Assembly: GCA_910587645.1 (NCBI GenBank)
Contig: CAJUNA010000044.1
Location: 18,129-82,128, forward strand
Reading direction: 5' to 3'
Length of the DNA: 64,000 nt
Source of the DNA: an uncultured Oscillospiraceae bacterium
GTDB lineage: Bacteria > Bacillota > Clostridia > Oscillospirales > Oscillospiraceae
A program made the position numbers and the translations under genes. The stretch's first letter is position 1; each line of letters starts with the position of its first letter. Shown here piece after piece: positions 51,391 to 61,200 of the stretch. The notes under the pieces were generated by a model that saw only the letters and a list, made by a program, of their open reading frames with translations, had not been told where the DNA came from and searched no databases.

Positions 51391-51960
51391 TCAATTTGCC
51401 ACCTGGACCGCAGCGAAGCGGATGACTTTGTCCCCCAGCAGAAAGCCCTTCTGGAATACCTGGCTGACAATATTCTCTCCCAAGTCCTCGCTTTCAATGT
51501 GCATCACCGCGCTGTGCCGCTCCGGGTCAAAGGCTTCCCCAATGGGATCCACAATGGTGACACCCATCTTTTCCAGCACAGCCACAAGCTGGTGGAAGAT
51601 CATCTCCATACCCTTTTTGTGGGGATTTTCCTCGTCTCCCGGCTGGGATGCGGCCCGCTCCAGGTTGTCGTAAACCTCCAGGAATTTGGAGATGGTGTCG
51701 GTCTTGGCGTCCTGGTAAATGGATTCCTTTTCCTTGGCGGTGCGCTTTCGGTAGTTATCGTACTCCGCCGCCAGGCGGAGATACTTGTCATTCTGCGCCG
51801 CAAGCTGTTCCGCAAGCCCCTCCATCTTTTCCATTTGCTCCTTGGTGAGGGTGAAGGTCTCTTCCTGCTCCTGCGGGACTTCCGGGGCGGCCTCCCCGGC
51901 GGGCGCTGCCTGCTGCTCCTTTTCCTCGTCCAGGGGCGCGGATTTTTCTTTTTTACTCAC
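51391..51960 (-). CDS. grpE: Nucleotide exchange factor GrpE
   Basis: A 189-residue GrpE, which releases ADP from DnaK. The N-terminus is low-complexity and acidic (APAGEAAPEVPQEQEE), followed by a long coiled-coil and the beta domain with EKMGVTIVDPIGEAFDPERH. It overlaps hrcA by 4 bases and precedes dnaK. Confidence 0.95.
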   Translation of the reverse strand: MSKKEKSAPLDEEKEQQAAPAGEAAPEVPQEQEETFTLTKEQMEKMEGLAEQLAAQNDKYLRLAAEYDNYRKRTAKEKESIYQDAKTDTISKFLEVYDNLERAASQPGDEENPHKKGMEMIFHQLVAVLEKMGVTIVDPIGEAFDPERHSAVMHIESEDLGENIVSQVFQKGFLLGDKVIRFAAVQVAN

Positions 51961-53009
51961 GATCTATCGTCCTCCTTCGGGGGTAACTGATTACCTTTCC
52001 CAAACATTTTCGTTAAACTCTCGGCAAAGTAGCTCAATCGCGCGGCTACGGCGGCATAATCCATCCGGGTGGGGCCGACTACGCCGATCAGGCCCCGCAT
52101 GTTCTCGCCAATGTCGTAGCTGGCTACCACCACGCTGGCGTCCTTGAGCGCCTCGTTGACGTTCTCCGGGCCAATCAATATCTGCATGGGCGTGTTCTCG
52201 TCCAGTACCGGCAGATCCGCCTTCTTGTCTGTCAGCAGGCTCATCAGCTCGTTGGCCCGTGCGGGATCCTGAAACTCAGGCTGGAGCAGCAATTGGGTCT
52301 GCCCGGTGGTAAAGACCTGGTTTTTCGCGCTCTGATCCATCACCTCACGGGTGTACTCAATGGCCAGGGACAGGGGCATGAACAGCTCCGGCGGAAGCTG
52401 GGCGGTCAGGCCCATCAGCTTCTCCCCGGTCTCCTCGGGGCCTATGCCGGTGAAATGGGTGTTCAGCAGGTTTGCCAGGGCGGTAAGCTGTTCCGCGTCT
52501 ACGGGAAGTTCGGTACGCAGAATTTGGCTTTTTACCCGGCTGTCAGCGGTCATCACCACGGCAATAAAGCTGTTGGCGTCCACTGGCAGCAGGTCGAAGC
52601 GCCGCACGGTAACAGCGCCCTTCCCCGCCGCCACCGCGTAAGCGGGGTAGCTGACGATGGAGGATACCATCTGGCCCGCCTGGGCGATGACACTGTCCAG
52701 GCCCCGCATACTGCCGCCCAGGGCGGCGTTGATCTGGCTGGCTTCCTGGTCGGACACGGAGCGTTGTTCCATCAGCTCATTGACATACAGACGGTAGCCC
52801 TTTGGGGAAGGCACCCGCCCCGCCGAGGTGTGGGGCTGCTCCAAGTAGCCAAGCTCTACCAGATCCGCCAATTCATTGCGGATGGTAGCGGAGCTGACCG
52901 CGCCGCCCATGGCCTGGGCGATATACTTGGAGCCCACCGGCTCGGCGGCATCAATGTACCGCTCAGTGACCACCTTTAGTATTTGCTTCTTGCGGGCGGT
53001 CAATTCCAT
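51957..53009 (-). CDS. hrcA: Heat-inducible transcription repressor HrcA
   Basis: A 350-residue repressor that binds CIRCE and depends on GroEL for activity. The winged helix is ARKKQILKVVTERYIDAAEPV with SSATIRNELADLVELGYLEQPH, followed by HTSAGRVPSPKGYRLYV. The later domain has the usual INALTNL-like and GPTRMDYAAVAARL blocks. It is the first gene behind a CIRCE element and so regulates its own operon. Confidence 0.97.
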   Translation of the reverse strand: MELTARKKQILKVVTERYIDAAEPVGSKYIAQAMGGAVSSATIRNELADLVELGYLEQPHTSAGRVPSPKGYRLYVNELMEQRSVSDQEASQINAALGGSMRGLDSVIAQAGQMVSSIVSYPAYAVAAGKGAVTVRRFDLLPVDANSFIAVVMTADSRVKSQILRTELPVDAEQLTALANLLNTHFTGIGPEETGEKLMGLTAQLPPELFMPLSLAIEYTREVMDQSAKNQVFTTGQTQLLLQPEFQDPARANELMSLLTDKKADLPVLDENTPMQILIGPENVNEALKDASVVVASYDIGENMRGLIGVVGPTRMDYAAVAARLSYFAESLTKMFGKGNQLPPKEDDRS

Positions 53010-53022
53010 GATCGTTACTCCT

Positions 53023-53049
53023 TTAGCACTCCCTTGCCTTGAGTGCTAA
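53023..53049 (-). promoter_or_regulatory. CIRCE operator
   Basis: TTAGCACTC (53023-53031), nine bases, GAGTGCTAA (53041-53049): an exact CIRCE inverted repeat immediately before hrcA. Confidence 0.97.
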
Positions 53050-53053
53050 AGGC

Positions 53054-53082
53054 AGTTTATCACTATTACATTCTCCTGTCAA
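53054..53082 (-). promoter_or_regulatory. hrcA promoter
   Basis: Minus strand TTGACA (53082-53077), 17 bases, TAAACT (53059-53054), directly upstream of CIRCE. Confidence 0.85.
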
Positions 53083-53130
53083 TATGATTTACCCTTTCCA
53101 ATTTGAACAAATTGTAAATAAAGGGCGCAG

Positions 53131-53169
53131 CCCAAGGGTGGCACTTCGTAAAGAAGTGCCACCCTTGGG
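53131..53169. terminator. Hairpin at the end of the recombinase gene
   Basis: Seventeen perfect pairs (53131-53147 with 53153-53169). It lies 35 bases past the recombinase stop and may insulate the hrcA promoter from element transcription. Confidence 0.65.
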
Positions 53170-53203
53170 GCTACCTGTAAAGAAATCTCTCTATGTGGGA
53201 CGG

Positions 53204-54889
53204 CTATGCCGTCCTTTTCTTACGCTTCTGCATGGCTTGATAGTAGGCCATATATTCCTGTTCCAGCGTTTCCGGCTCTGGCGCTGTCCAAAGACCGATG
53301 GTACTGTAGTAGATGTCTACCCGCTGATGCCGCTTGCCATCTATCTTCTCCGGCTTGGATACCACAATCTTGTCAATGAACTCGTGGACGATTTCAGGCG
53401 TCAGCTCCGTCAGCCGGGTCACCTGTCTGGCCCGCTGGATGAACTTCTGCAAATCATCGGCTTTATCGGCGGTGGCGTTCAAGCTGTCCTCCAATGCTGG
53501 AATATCCACTTTCAACTGCCGCTGTTCATTTTCCAGCGATACCGTCAGCGTGGCAAAACGTTCCTCGGACAGCAGGCCCTTGGTCATGTCTTCATAGCTT
53601 TTCTGAATAAGCTGGTCAATCTCCAATACCCGCTGTTTGGCCTTGTCCAGTTCCCGGCACTTGGCGGTCAGTTTTTTCTTCTCTTGCAGACCAAAATGCT
53701 CCATCTGCTCCTGGGCAAACCGCTTTTCGTAGACCTGGATGTACCACAACAGTCTTTGCAGCCCTTCCAGCACCAATTCCTCAACTACTTTTTCCCGGAT
53801 GAAATGGGCCGAGCAAACGTTGGAATTTCCTCGATAAGCAGAGCAGAAGAAAAACGCCTGCTCCCGCTTGTAGTTGTTGGTGGCGCTGTACCCCAGCTTA
53901 CTGCCGCAGTCGGCACAGTAAAGAAGCCCGGAGAACATACTGACGATGCCCGTTCTCGTGGGTCTGCGGCGGTGCTGACGGAGATTTTGAACCAGGGCAA
54001 AGGTTTCCCGGTCAATGATGGCGGGGTGGGTGTCGGGGAATATCTTCCATTCCTCCTGGGGTTTATCCAGCCGCTTCTTCAACTTAAAGGATTGTCTGAA
54101 TGAGCGAAAATTCACCGTATCGCCGGTGTATTCCTGCCTGTCCAGAATAGCGGCCACGGTGGAGGAACACCAGTTATGCGGGTACACAGGGGGCTTAACA
54201 GGGCAGTTTACGCCAATGCTGTGAAGATACTCGCTGGGGGTCAATACGCCCTCAGAGCGCAGTTTCTTGGCGATTTGAGTAGGCCCCAGGCCGGACACGC
54301 TCATTCGGAAAATCCGTTGTACTACCTCTGCCGCTGGCCTGTCTACCAGCCACTTGGTCTTGTCCTCCGGGTCTTTTTTGTAGCCATAAGGGACATTAGT
54401 GGTGAGCGGTATTCCGGCGTTGCCACGGCTCTGCATGACACGGCGAACCTTATCGCTCGTATTTTTCGCGTGCCACTCATTGAACAAATCTTGCATTGGA
54501 ACGATGTCGCTGACGCCATTTGCGGTGTCGATGTTGTCCATGATGGCGATGTACCGCACGTTCAGCCGGACAAAATCTTCTTCCAGAAGCTGGCCTACCA
54601 CAAGGCGGTTCCGGCCCAGCCGGGAGTGGTCTTTGACCACCAAATTTGCCACAAGCCCCTGCTCGGCCAACTCCATGATTTCCATGAAGGCCGGCCTTGC
54701 GAACGTAACCCCCGAGTATCCGTCGTCGAACATAAAGCGGGGGTTTGGCAAGTGGTTGTCTGCGGCGAACTTCTCTAAAATAGCCCTTTGATTCTGGATG
54801 CTGCCCGAGATGCCCTCTTTCTCGTCATCGCGGGACAATCTGGCGTATAACACAGTAATTCGCTGCTCGTTTGGCTGCTTTTTCTTCAA
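53204..54889 (-). CDS. Large serine recombinase (TnpX-like)
   Basis: A 561-residue site-specific recombinase. The resolvase domain has ALYARLSRDDEKEGISGSIQNQ-like text (VLYARLSRDD, SGSIQNQ) with the catalytic serine in this segment, and LVVKDHSRLGRNRL. The recombinase domain and zinc-ribbon SGLLYCADCGSKLGY follow, then a coiled-coil and DUF4368-like C-terminus. It excises and integrates the element. It is shorter than TnpX of Tn4451 (about 700 residues). Confidence 0.93.
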   Translation of the reverse strand: MKKKQPNEQRITVLYARLSRDDEKEGISGSIQNQRAILEKFAADNHLPNPRFMFDDGYSGVTFARPAFMEIMELAEQGLVANLVVKDHSRLGRNRLVVGQLLEEDFVRLNVRYIAIMDNIDTANGVSDIVPMQDLFNEWHAKNTSDKVRRVMQSRGNAGIPLTTNVPYGYKKDPEDKTKWLVDRPAAEVVQRIFRMSVSGLGPTQIAKKLRSEGVLTPSEYLHSIGVNCPVKPPVYPHNWCSSTVAAILDRQEYTGDTVNFRSFRQSFKLKKRLDKPQEEWKIFPDTHPAIIDRETFALVQNLRQHRRRPTRTGIVSMFSGLLYCADCGSKLGYSATNNYKREQAFFFCSAYRGNSNVCSAHFIREKVVEELVLEGLQRLLWYIQVYEKRFAQEQMEHFGLQEKKKLTAKCRELDKAKQRVLEIDQLIQKSYEDMTKGLLSEERFATLTVSLENEQRQLKVDIPALEDSLNATADKADDLQKFIQRARQVTRLTELTPEIVHEFIDKIVVSKPEKIDGKRHQRVDIYYSTIGLWTAPEPETLEQEYMAYYQAMQKRKKRTA

Positions 54890-54972
54890 AATATGCTCCT
54901 TTCCGCAGCCGGATGTGATATGAATTGCGAGGTGCCATTATCATACCACATCCGGCGCAAAACTTCAACACT

Positions 54973-55245
54973 TTAATGTGCGATATTTCGATTGAGGATA
55001 CGGATTACTTTCTTCTCCACGGGTTCGGCGGTGTCGTTGCTGAAATGGGCGTTGACGGCGTAGACGGTGCCACCGACCTCCCTCTCAAAGCTGATAGGCA
55101 GACTGTATTGATGTTCTCTCAGCCAGTCCAGGCGTTCCTCGTGGGACAGACCGACAAGAAAAGCTGCTGTTTTCTCTATTTGCTCCATCACTTCATCATA
55201 GATTTTCGCTTCCTGCTCGGTCAATTCCAACTTGATAATATTCAT
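54973..55245 (-). CDS. Small element protein, TnpW-like
   Basis: A 90-residue protein with an acidic helical N-terminus (EQEAKIYDEVMEQIEK) and a C-terminal GGTVYAVNAHFSNDTAEPVEKK-like segment that recalls small TnpW proteins of Tn4451-type elements. It overlaps the relaxase stop by 4 bases and is followed by the recombinase gene. The TnpW call rests on the C-terminal half and position; the function is not known. Confidence 0.6.
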   Translation of the reverse strand: MNIIKLELTEQEAKIYDEVMEQIEKTAAFLVGLSHEERLDWLREHQYSLPISFEREVGGTVYAVNAHFSNDTAEPVEKKVIRILNRNIAH

Positions 55246-56582
55246 CTGCTTCTCGCTCCTCTCGTTCTCTCCTGTCCTATCTGGCGGTGCTGTTCCTCGT
55301 TGGTGTAAACCATGTCCATCGTGTCTTGAATTTTGGCGGAGCGTTCCTCAACGCCTGTATTCAGCTTCAATTTCTTTCTACAAGCAGAAATTTGAGCGGT
55401 TATAGCTTGTTTTTCGCCCCGTAACCGCTCCTTTTCAGCGGGTGACGCTCTGCGTATCTTATTTTGTAGCTTTGTCCGCTGGTCGATCAGCGTGTCCAAT
55501 TCACTTTGAATGGTTTCACGGGCTGAAAGAAGATCGTCCAGCGTTTCAATGCGGTTTTTCGCCAAATAATCCACCTGGGCGGTGATCGTATCCAGCTTTC
55601 GCAGTTCCTCTTTCATAAACGGGCTGGTGGGCTTGTAATCCGTTCCCTTGGGTAAAATGCCAAGCTGGTATTCCCAATAGAGGAACAGCCGGTAAACGTG
55701 GCCTGTGGGCTGGAACGGAACATAGACCCGCAGTTCCTCCGGCAGCTCCGGGGCGAAATTCACGGTGGGGCGTTTATTCCCAAAGCTGGCTCGTGCGCCC
55801 AGGCTGCGCCTGATATTTTCCGGCGTCCACCGCTCGTCCAGGGTGTCCAGACGGGTGAAGTGCTGGTATTGTGGCAGGCGTATCTTCCAATGTTTGCCCG
55901 TGAAATCGGTGAGATAGCCCTTGCGCCGGAGATACTTCTCCATCATCTCCACAGTACGGCTTCCGTTGACCGCTTCCCGCACGTCCGCCCGATAAACATT
56001 GTAGCGGGTGGGTTTGCCGCTCTGCTCGTCCAGCCAGACCGGGCGGCTGGGGGCCTTGCGCCCATGCTCAATGACGGACAGGCCATATTCCCGGCAAAGC
56101 CGGTCTGAGGTGTCTCGGAGGCGCTGCTGCTCGGCTTTGGAGTAGTTGTACTTTTTGCCGTCCCTGAAAGATACTAAATTGAAACAAAAGTGATTATGCA
56201 GGTGGCCTTTGTCCAGGTGGGTGGTGACGATAACTTGAAACCTGTTACCCCACATCTCACGGGCCAGCTTCACGCCGATCTCATGGCACCGCTCTGGGGT
56301 GACCTCCCCCGGTTTGAAGCTCTGATAGCCGTGCCACGCGATGTACTTGTCCTCTTTGCCGTACCGCTGTTTGGTCAGGATCATCTGCCGCAAGGCCGTT
56401 TGCTTCAGGCAGTTGATCGCGGTGACAAAAGAGCCGTCCTCGGTTTTCTGCGGGTTCTGGATGTACGAAAATACATTAAAAAAATCCTCGGTGCCCTTGG
56501 GTACGGTTTTCTCCGGGTTCTCCACGTAGGCGATCAGGTCTCCGAGATTGCCCTTGATGTGCCATAGGCTGGTGGTAGCCAC
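55242..56582 (-). CDS. Relaxase (MobA/VirD2 type)
   Basis: A 446-residue relaxase from GTG 56582 (ATTSLWHIKGNLGD), the first start after the mobC stop. The metal-binding histidine motif is HLDKGHLHNHFCFNLVS. The nickase region has YIAWHGYQSFKPGEVTPE. A long C-terminal coiled-coil follows (KLQNKIRRASPAEKERL). It nicks at oriT and pilots strand transfer when a helper provides the mating apparatus. Confidence 0.92.
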   Translation of the reverse strand: MATTSLWHIKGNLGDLIAYVENPEKTVPKGTEDFFNVFSYIQNPQKTEDGSFVTAINCLKQTALRQMILTKQRYGKEDKYIAWHGYQSFKPGEVTPERCHEIGVKLAREMWGNRFQVIVTTHLDKGHLHNHFCFNLVSFRDGKKYNYSKAEQQRLRDTSDRLCREYGLSVIEHGRKAPSRPVWLDEQSGKPTRYNVYRADVREAVNGSRTVEMMEKYLRRKGYLTDFTGKHWKIRLPQYQHFTRLDTLDERWTPENIRRSLGARASFGNKRPTVNFAPELPEELRVYVPFQPTGHVYRLFLYWEYQLGILPKGTDYKPTSPFMKEELRKLDTITAQVDYLAKNRIETLDDLLSARETIQSELDTLIDQRTKLQNKIRRASPAEKERLRGEKQAITAQISACRKKLKLNTGVEERSAKIQDTMDMVYTNEEQHRQIGQERTRGARSR

Positions 56583-56583
56583 G

Positions 56584-56874
56584 TCAGGCCACCCCCTGCA
56601 ACAGCAGAACGAGCCGTTCAAACCGCAAACATTCTTCTGCCGCCTCCGGGCAGTAGACTATCAGCCGTTCCAGCTTATCATGGACTTCATACACAGCGTC
56701 CAGCAGTTCCCAAAACTCCGGCGGCTGCTTGGGCCTGGGCCGCTTGCCCAAACAAATCTGCCGGAAGTATTCGGCTTGGGTCAGACCGCACAGGGCGGCG
56801 TCATGTTCCAGCTTGGCCTTTTCTTCCTCGGTCAGCCTGACTTTCAGGCAAACTTTTTCATCGTGTGTACTCAA
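56584..56874 (-). CDS. Relaxosome accessory protein MobC
   Basis: A 96-residue ribbon-helix-helix protein: VCLKVRLTEEEKAKLEHDAALCGLTQAEYFRQIC-type text (KVRLTEEEKAKLEHDA, GLTQAEYFRQI). It resembles MobC proteins that open the oriT for relaxase nicking. Its stop is 1 base before the GTG of the relaxase. The oriT-like hairpin is about 255 bases upstream. Confidence 0.85.
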   Translation of the reverse strand: MSTHDEKVCLKVRLTEEEKAKLEHDAALCGLTQAEYFRQICLGKRPRPKQPPEFWELLDAVYEVHDKLERLIVYCPEAAEECLRFERLVLLLQGVA

Positions 56875-57127
56875 ATTGATTCCTCCATTCTGTCATATTT
56901 CCGCCGTGGAAGGGGGTATTCAGGGGTCTCCCCTGGGACTGGATTTTGCCCCGTGGGGGGCAAAATCCGATGCTCGCTATCCCTGTGGACAGGGTAACAG
57001 CGGGTAACAGTGTTTTGCTGTCACTTAGGATTTTCCTCCCACCTTCTACTACAACTTTCAATGCCCAAAACGGAACTTTTTTCTTGGGGCATTTTCAAGT
57101 TTTTTGGTTCCAGGGCAAATAAAGAAA

Positions 57128-57204
57128 CCGGTCACATACACAACCGCACCAGCAGGACGGCCCTTGCCCCGCTGGTGTTCGTTTTGGTTTGTGTATGTAA
57201 CCGG
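57128..57204 (-). other. oriT-like hairpin, left element
   Basis: CCGGTCACATACACAA (57128-57143) pairs with TTGTGTATGTAACCGG (57189-57204) with one mismatch; inside, CACCAGC pairs with GCTGGTG (57171-57177). A sister structure lies at 62187-62265 before the other mobC. Both sit upstream of mobC, as expected for an origin of transfer. Confidence 0.6.
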
Positions 57205-57320
57205 CTTTATCTGTATCAATCAGATCAGCCTATTCAGTTGACGCTCCTATAAGGGAGTATTGTAGGATACCACACGGAAAAGCGGTTTGTCAATTACAAA
57301 TCGGAGGATTTTATAGATTG

Positions 57321-57479
57321 TTGCTCTCAAACGAAAACTTGCGGCTGGATTTGAACACATCACGAGAACTGTTTTCACTGACCGGTGGAGGCATTCGTCT
57401 CAACGGGGAATATATTCCAGTGCAGGCGACAAAGATAGAAGAGTCATTGAAAGGCTTTTCACTGCCACCGCAAAGGTAA
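57321..57479 (+). CDS. Short open frame, possible remnant
   Basis: A 52-codon frame from TTG 57321 to TAA 57477-57479 reading ...TSRELFSLTGGGIRLNGEY..., with no good ribosome-binding site. I do not recognise it. It may be the tail of a gene disrupted during element rearrangement. Confidence 0.3.
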   Translation: MLSNENLRLDLNTSRELFSLTGGGIRLNGEYIPVQATKIEESLKGFSLPPQR

Positions 57480-57566
57480 AGGGAAAAATCATATCTATAA
57501 CATTGTTATACGGCATAATATCTACGTTGGATTATGAGTTCAATATGTAATGTAAGAAACAGAAAA

Positions 57567-57600
57567 GTCAGGGAACATGGTTAAAATCATGCTCCCTGAC
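57567..57600 (-). terminator. Terminator after the minus-strand tnpV remnant
   Basis: GTCAGGGAACATG pairs with CATGCTCCCTGAC (one mismatch), just beyond the tnpV stop. Confidence 0.6.
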
Positions 57601-57608
57601 TTCTCGAT

Positions 57609-57935
57609 TTAGACGTAAATTAACTCGCTGTAGATGATTTCCTCCGCCCGGTTTCGGATGCTATTCATTTGCCTAACCCACTCTATCTGATTCTCAACCT
57701 TGAGCTGTTCTGTGATACCCTCTTGTTCTGCCAGTCGTTTAACCAACTGAAAAAACATGGCTTCTGCCCGGGTATCAACCTCAGTCAAATGATCGTCCAA
57801 CTTGCCACTGAGAAGTAGAGCATTGTAGAATGACTCCCGCTGTGTTTTCAGGTAGTGTCTCCGCCGCTGCCCCCAGATACCAACAGGAACAGTTTTAGGC
57901 AAAGACAGATCAGGCAGGAAATAATTGCCCTCGGG
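57609..57935 (-). pseudogene. 5'-truncated tnpV
   Basis: TnpV-like text runs EGNYFLPDLSLP, GIWGQRRRHYLKTQRESFYNALLLSGKL, AEAMFFQLVKRLAEQEG, IRNRAEEIIYSELIYV. The family normally has an N-terminal segment before this, but a stop lies at 57939-57941 in frame and no start codon is found upstream of the homologous part. TTG within PDLSLP could start a shortened product. The missing 5' end faces the junction with the inverted element. Confidence 0.75.
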
Positions 57936-57989
57936 AGATTATCCATAAAGAAGCCAAATCCAACAACTGTGTAAGTCAGCCGAATGTGA

Positions 57990-58193
57990 TTGAGTTGTAG
58001 GGAAATTCAACCTTTGGCTGACATCGACCAGCAGGCTGAAAATATGTTTTCTCAGATGGTGAAGCAGATGGCAACTCAGGAGGATATTACAGAACAGCTT
58101 AAAGCGGATAGCCAGATAGAATGGGTAGGCCGCATGAATAATATCCGGCAGAGGACAGAAGAAATTATTAATACTGAATTAATCTATTCTTGA
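57990..58193 (+). pseudogene. C-terminal tnpV remnant, inverted
   Basis: From about 58014 the frame reads LADIDQQAENMFSQMVKQMATQ and IRQRTEEIINTELIYS, the last 60 residues of a TnpV protein. About two thirds of the family N-terminus is missing. It is about 75 per cent identical by eye over its matched part to the minus-strand tnpV remnant at 57609 and lies head to head with it. Confidence 0.75.
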
Positions 58194-58207
58194 ATACAAT
58201 ATTGCAA

Positions 58208-58246
58208 GTGAGCGGCACTCCAGATGGGGATAGGAGTGCCGCTCAC
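58208..58246 (-). terminator. Terminator of the restriction-modification gene
   Basis: Fourteen perfect pairs (58208-58221 with 58233-58246), 6 bases past the stop of the minus-strand gene. Confidence 0.82.
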
Positions 58247-58251
58247 GTTGG

Positions 58252-61200
58252 TTATAGGTATTTTTTTAGAACCGATTCTTTTTTTGCCTTTAGCGCACTT
58301 AACCGAGCATCCAATTGAGTGATTTGATCCTCTGCCTGCTGAATTTGGGTAGCAATCTTTTGCTGATCACTAAGTGGCAGAACCGGAATCAATAATTGCT
58401 GATAGAACCCGATTGGAACCCTTCTGTGCCCACTTGATCCAGTCATTACTTTCTCAGCTTCTTGACGAATCACTTGACGATTCAGGTAGCCAAATAGATA
58501 TTTGGGCAAAATCTCAGCCCCACATCGAAATACATGAAATTCCGAACTTCCCATACCTATTCCATTGGTCAAACCCATTGCGAGAGCGCACTTCCCGTTT
58601 TCCATGCATGGAGTAATCTTTGCAATAATTATGTCATTCTCCTGAAAATAGGTGTAGCTTCCTTTTCGGACTTCTAACATTGGACGATCAACAGCACTCA
58701 CAATATGACCATTATTTGAAACGGCGGCCATCTCAACAAAGCTAATTAAGGTATCATTTGGAATATCCACCTTGGGGGGATTACACTCTGCAAGTTTACC
58801 TAATAATTCGGTATGGGACGCACTAATTGGGTCAAAAATGTGCTCAATTGTATAGTAGTGCTCAGTGATCTGGGCAGACACAAATTGTTCTTTGTTCTCT
58901 ATCTGTTCGATTTCAGCCACAATTTTTTGCTGAATTTCAAGGGACGGAAGAGGAATTTTGATGCCGCAAACTGTGTTCAAAGCTAATTCAATTTGACCAC
59001 TTTGGCCATTAGCCATAGCTTCAATATTTTTGAACCCAATATCGGCAAGCGCATATAGCATGTATTTAGGTAGAACCTTTTCAGTGTTTGGGCGAACAAT
59101 AGTAACGTGGCTATCTACGACATATTCACCATCAAGGTTAAAGAGAGTTACTCTTCCCGCAGTTCCCACACCAGTTGAATTGATTAATACATCACCTTTT
59201 TGTAGGTTGCGTTCGTCGGAAACAAAATTCTCGGAAACAAAATAATGCTTACTAAAGTCAAAATGACAGTATCCCCGGGCCTGTCCAGATTTAATGATTT
59301 GAATATTAGAATTTCCATATTTTGCTGATTTTCCGCGCTTTACCATAAGGGAAATATCATCCAGGCGATGTAATGCAAAACGGGAAATTCTTGTAGTCGC
59401 CCTTTCTTGAATAAATGCAGCTTTTCCTAAATTAACTACCTTATCAAACTTGCTCGTACCAAATTCAACAAACCCGCTCATGCGTCTATATGATATATTT
59501 TTTGCTAAATTTTTATCAATTTCTACAACTTCTTCCAAAAATGCATGATAAATGTAGCCACCAGCCTTTTGCGGATTTAGAGGATTTATTTCGTCATACA
59601 GCTTTGTTCCACCAGGCAGATAATGCAAACCTTCATGCCCACGGCGCTCACTAAACTCATAGCCGAGGAATTTCTTTTCTTCTTTTCCCTTCCCCGTTTT
59701 AACCAAAACGATGGTCTGGTTGTAAGTCAACAAAAAGTACAGCAGCTTTTCCTTTTCAACTTCAATTGCCTTGGAACGGAAATCTTCGCCGAACGTCTTA
59801 ACATAATCCTCATAAAGTTCATGGGCTTTTGCCGTTACACTGGGAGTTCCGCTGAACAAGCTGATATAGTCCTCAAAGGCCAGCCGGTCATACACATTTG
59901 ACACATAGACTGAAAAAGCATTTTCAATGCCAGAAACAGTGACATCATGATACGAGGTAAAAAATCGGTCAATAGCTCGGCTGATATTGATATGATCATC
60001 ATTACTGCGGCGCTCTAAGAACAAGATAACCGTACTTGTGTTGGTTTTCATAAAAGTATTAGAGCCTGCTTCAACAACCGCTTTCACTTTGAAATATTTG
60101 AGGAGGATTGCCCTTGCTTTTGCATGAATACCACTATTTGTCAAAATTGAACTCGGCAAAATAACCGCTGCCCAGCCATCAACTTTCAAAAGCTGTTTCA
60201 TGCGCTCTACAAAGAGACATTCAATCTCAGAACTATTGTCTGTAAGACCCGAGTACAGTTCAAAAGACTCTTCCCCGTAGTTGATTGTACTTTTGAATGC
60301 GTCAACAGAATATGGGGGATTAGAAATCAATATATCAAATTTCCCATTATCCTGCCCACTGGCCCCTACAAGTTTTCCCCTAAACACTTCTGACTTTGTA
60401 AAACTGTCAAGGCCATTAGCCCAAACAATATTGGCCTCCCCATCGCCATTAAAGAATGCGCTGACTTTTGTGGTCTTGACCAAACGATTATCTAAGTCAA
60501 TTCCATATACACTGTCTTTGGCCCAAAGGAATTTCGTGAAACCTTGCCATGATTGAATAAGGTTCTTGATCCTCGGTGATGTGTGGGAAATATCAATTTT
60601 ACTGTCAATAATTTCCTGCATCTGAGCCATATATTCGGTCAGAAAATGACCGCTTCCACAGGCATAGTCGATTACAGTAGGCAACGGTTCATCTTGCCTG
60701 TTGTCAACACGGTTCTGGACAAGCTCAGCTAACGGTAGTGAGGAAATAATGAAACGAGTAATCGGAACAGGGGTAAAGAATTGCCCTGCCTCCTGCTTCA
60801 TACTGGTGTTAAGCAAAAGCTCGAAGAAGTTCCCCAAAAATTCATGTTTTTGCTCATAGCGGAACTTATACGCTTGAAGTAGCTCAACAATTTCACGAAC
60901 AACTTTTGCGTTCAACTCAAAAGTCCTGTCATCCTGAACTTCCACGAACGCAAAGTTAGGGCTTTTCTTCAGGCGAGTGTCCGTATACATTTTCATAATC
61001 CATGTTCTTGTAAGAGAGTCTTCAATATTTGCTAATTTCTCGGACACTTCGCGTTGTTCATAGTCGATTACTTCAATCTCAAGAAAACGCCACATTCCCT
61101 TTTTGTATAAATCATTCAGACGTAATTGGAGACTTTCGTCTGTGTCACTCTCTAACCATTGGAACTCCAGTTCATCTTCCGGGTTTTTATCTGCTTCATC

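Larger units (their letters stand above)
56875..57608 (-). other. Left-element control region
   Basis: About 730 bases without a clear gene apart from the items listed at 57128, 57321 and 57567. The region next to mobC holds purine-rich and GTAACAGCGGGTAACAG repeats (56993-57010 area). Functions not identified. Confidence 0.4.
53100..57935 (-). mobile_element. Tn4451-like mobilisable element, left copy
   Basis: The minus-strand order tnpV remnant, oriT-like hairpin, mobC, relaxase, tnpW-like, large serine recombinase is that of Tn4451/Tn4453 (tnpV, tnpY/Z, tnpW, tnpX). It begins close to the hrcA promoter. The exact end could not be fixed; a TnpX-type crossover at a GA dinucleotide is expected. 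The right side joins a second, inverted element at about 57935-57990. Confidence 0.7.
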
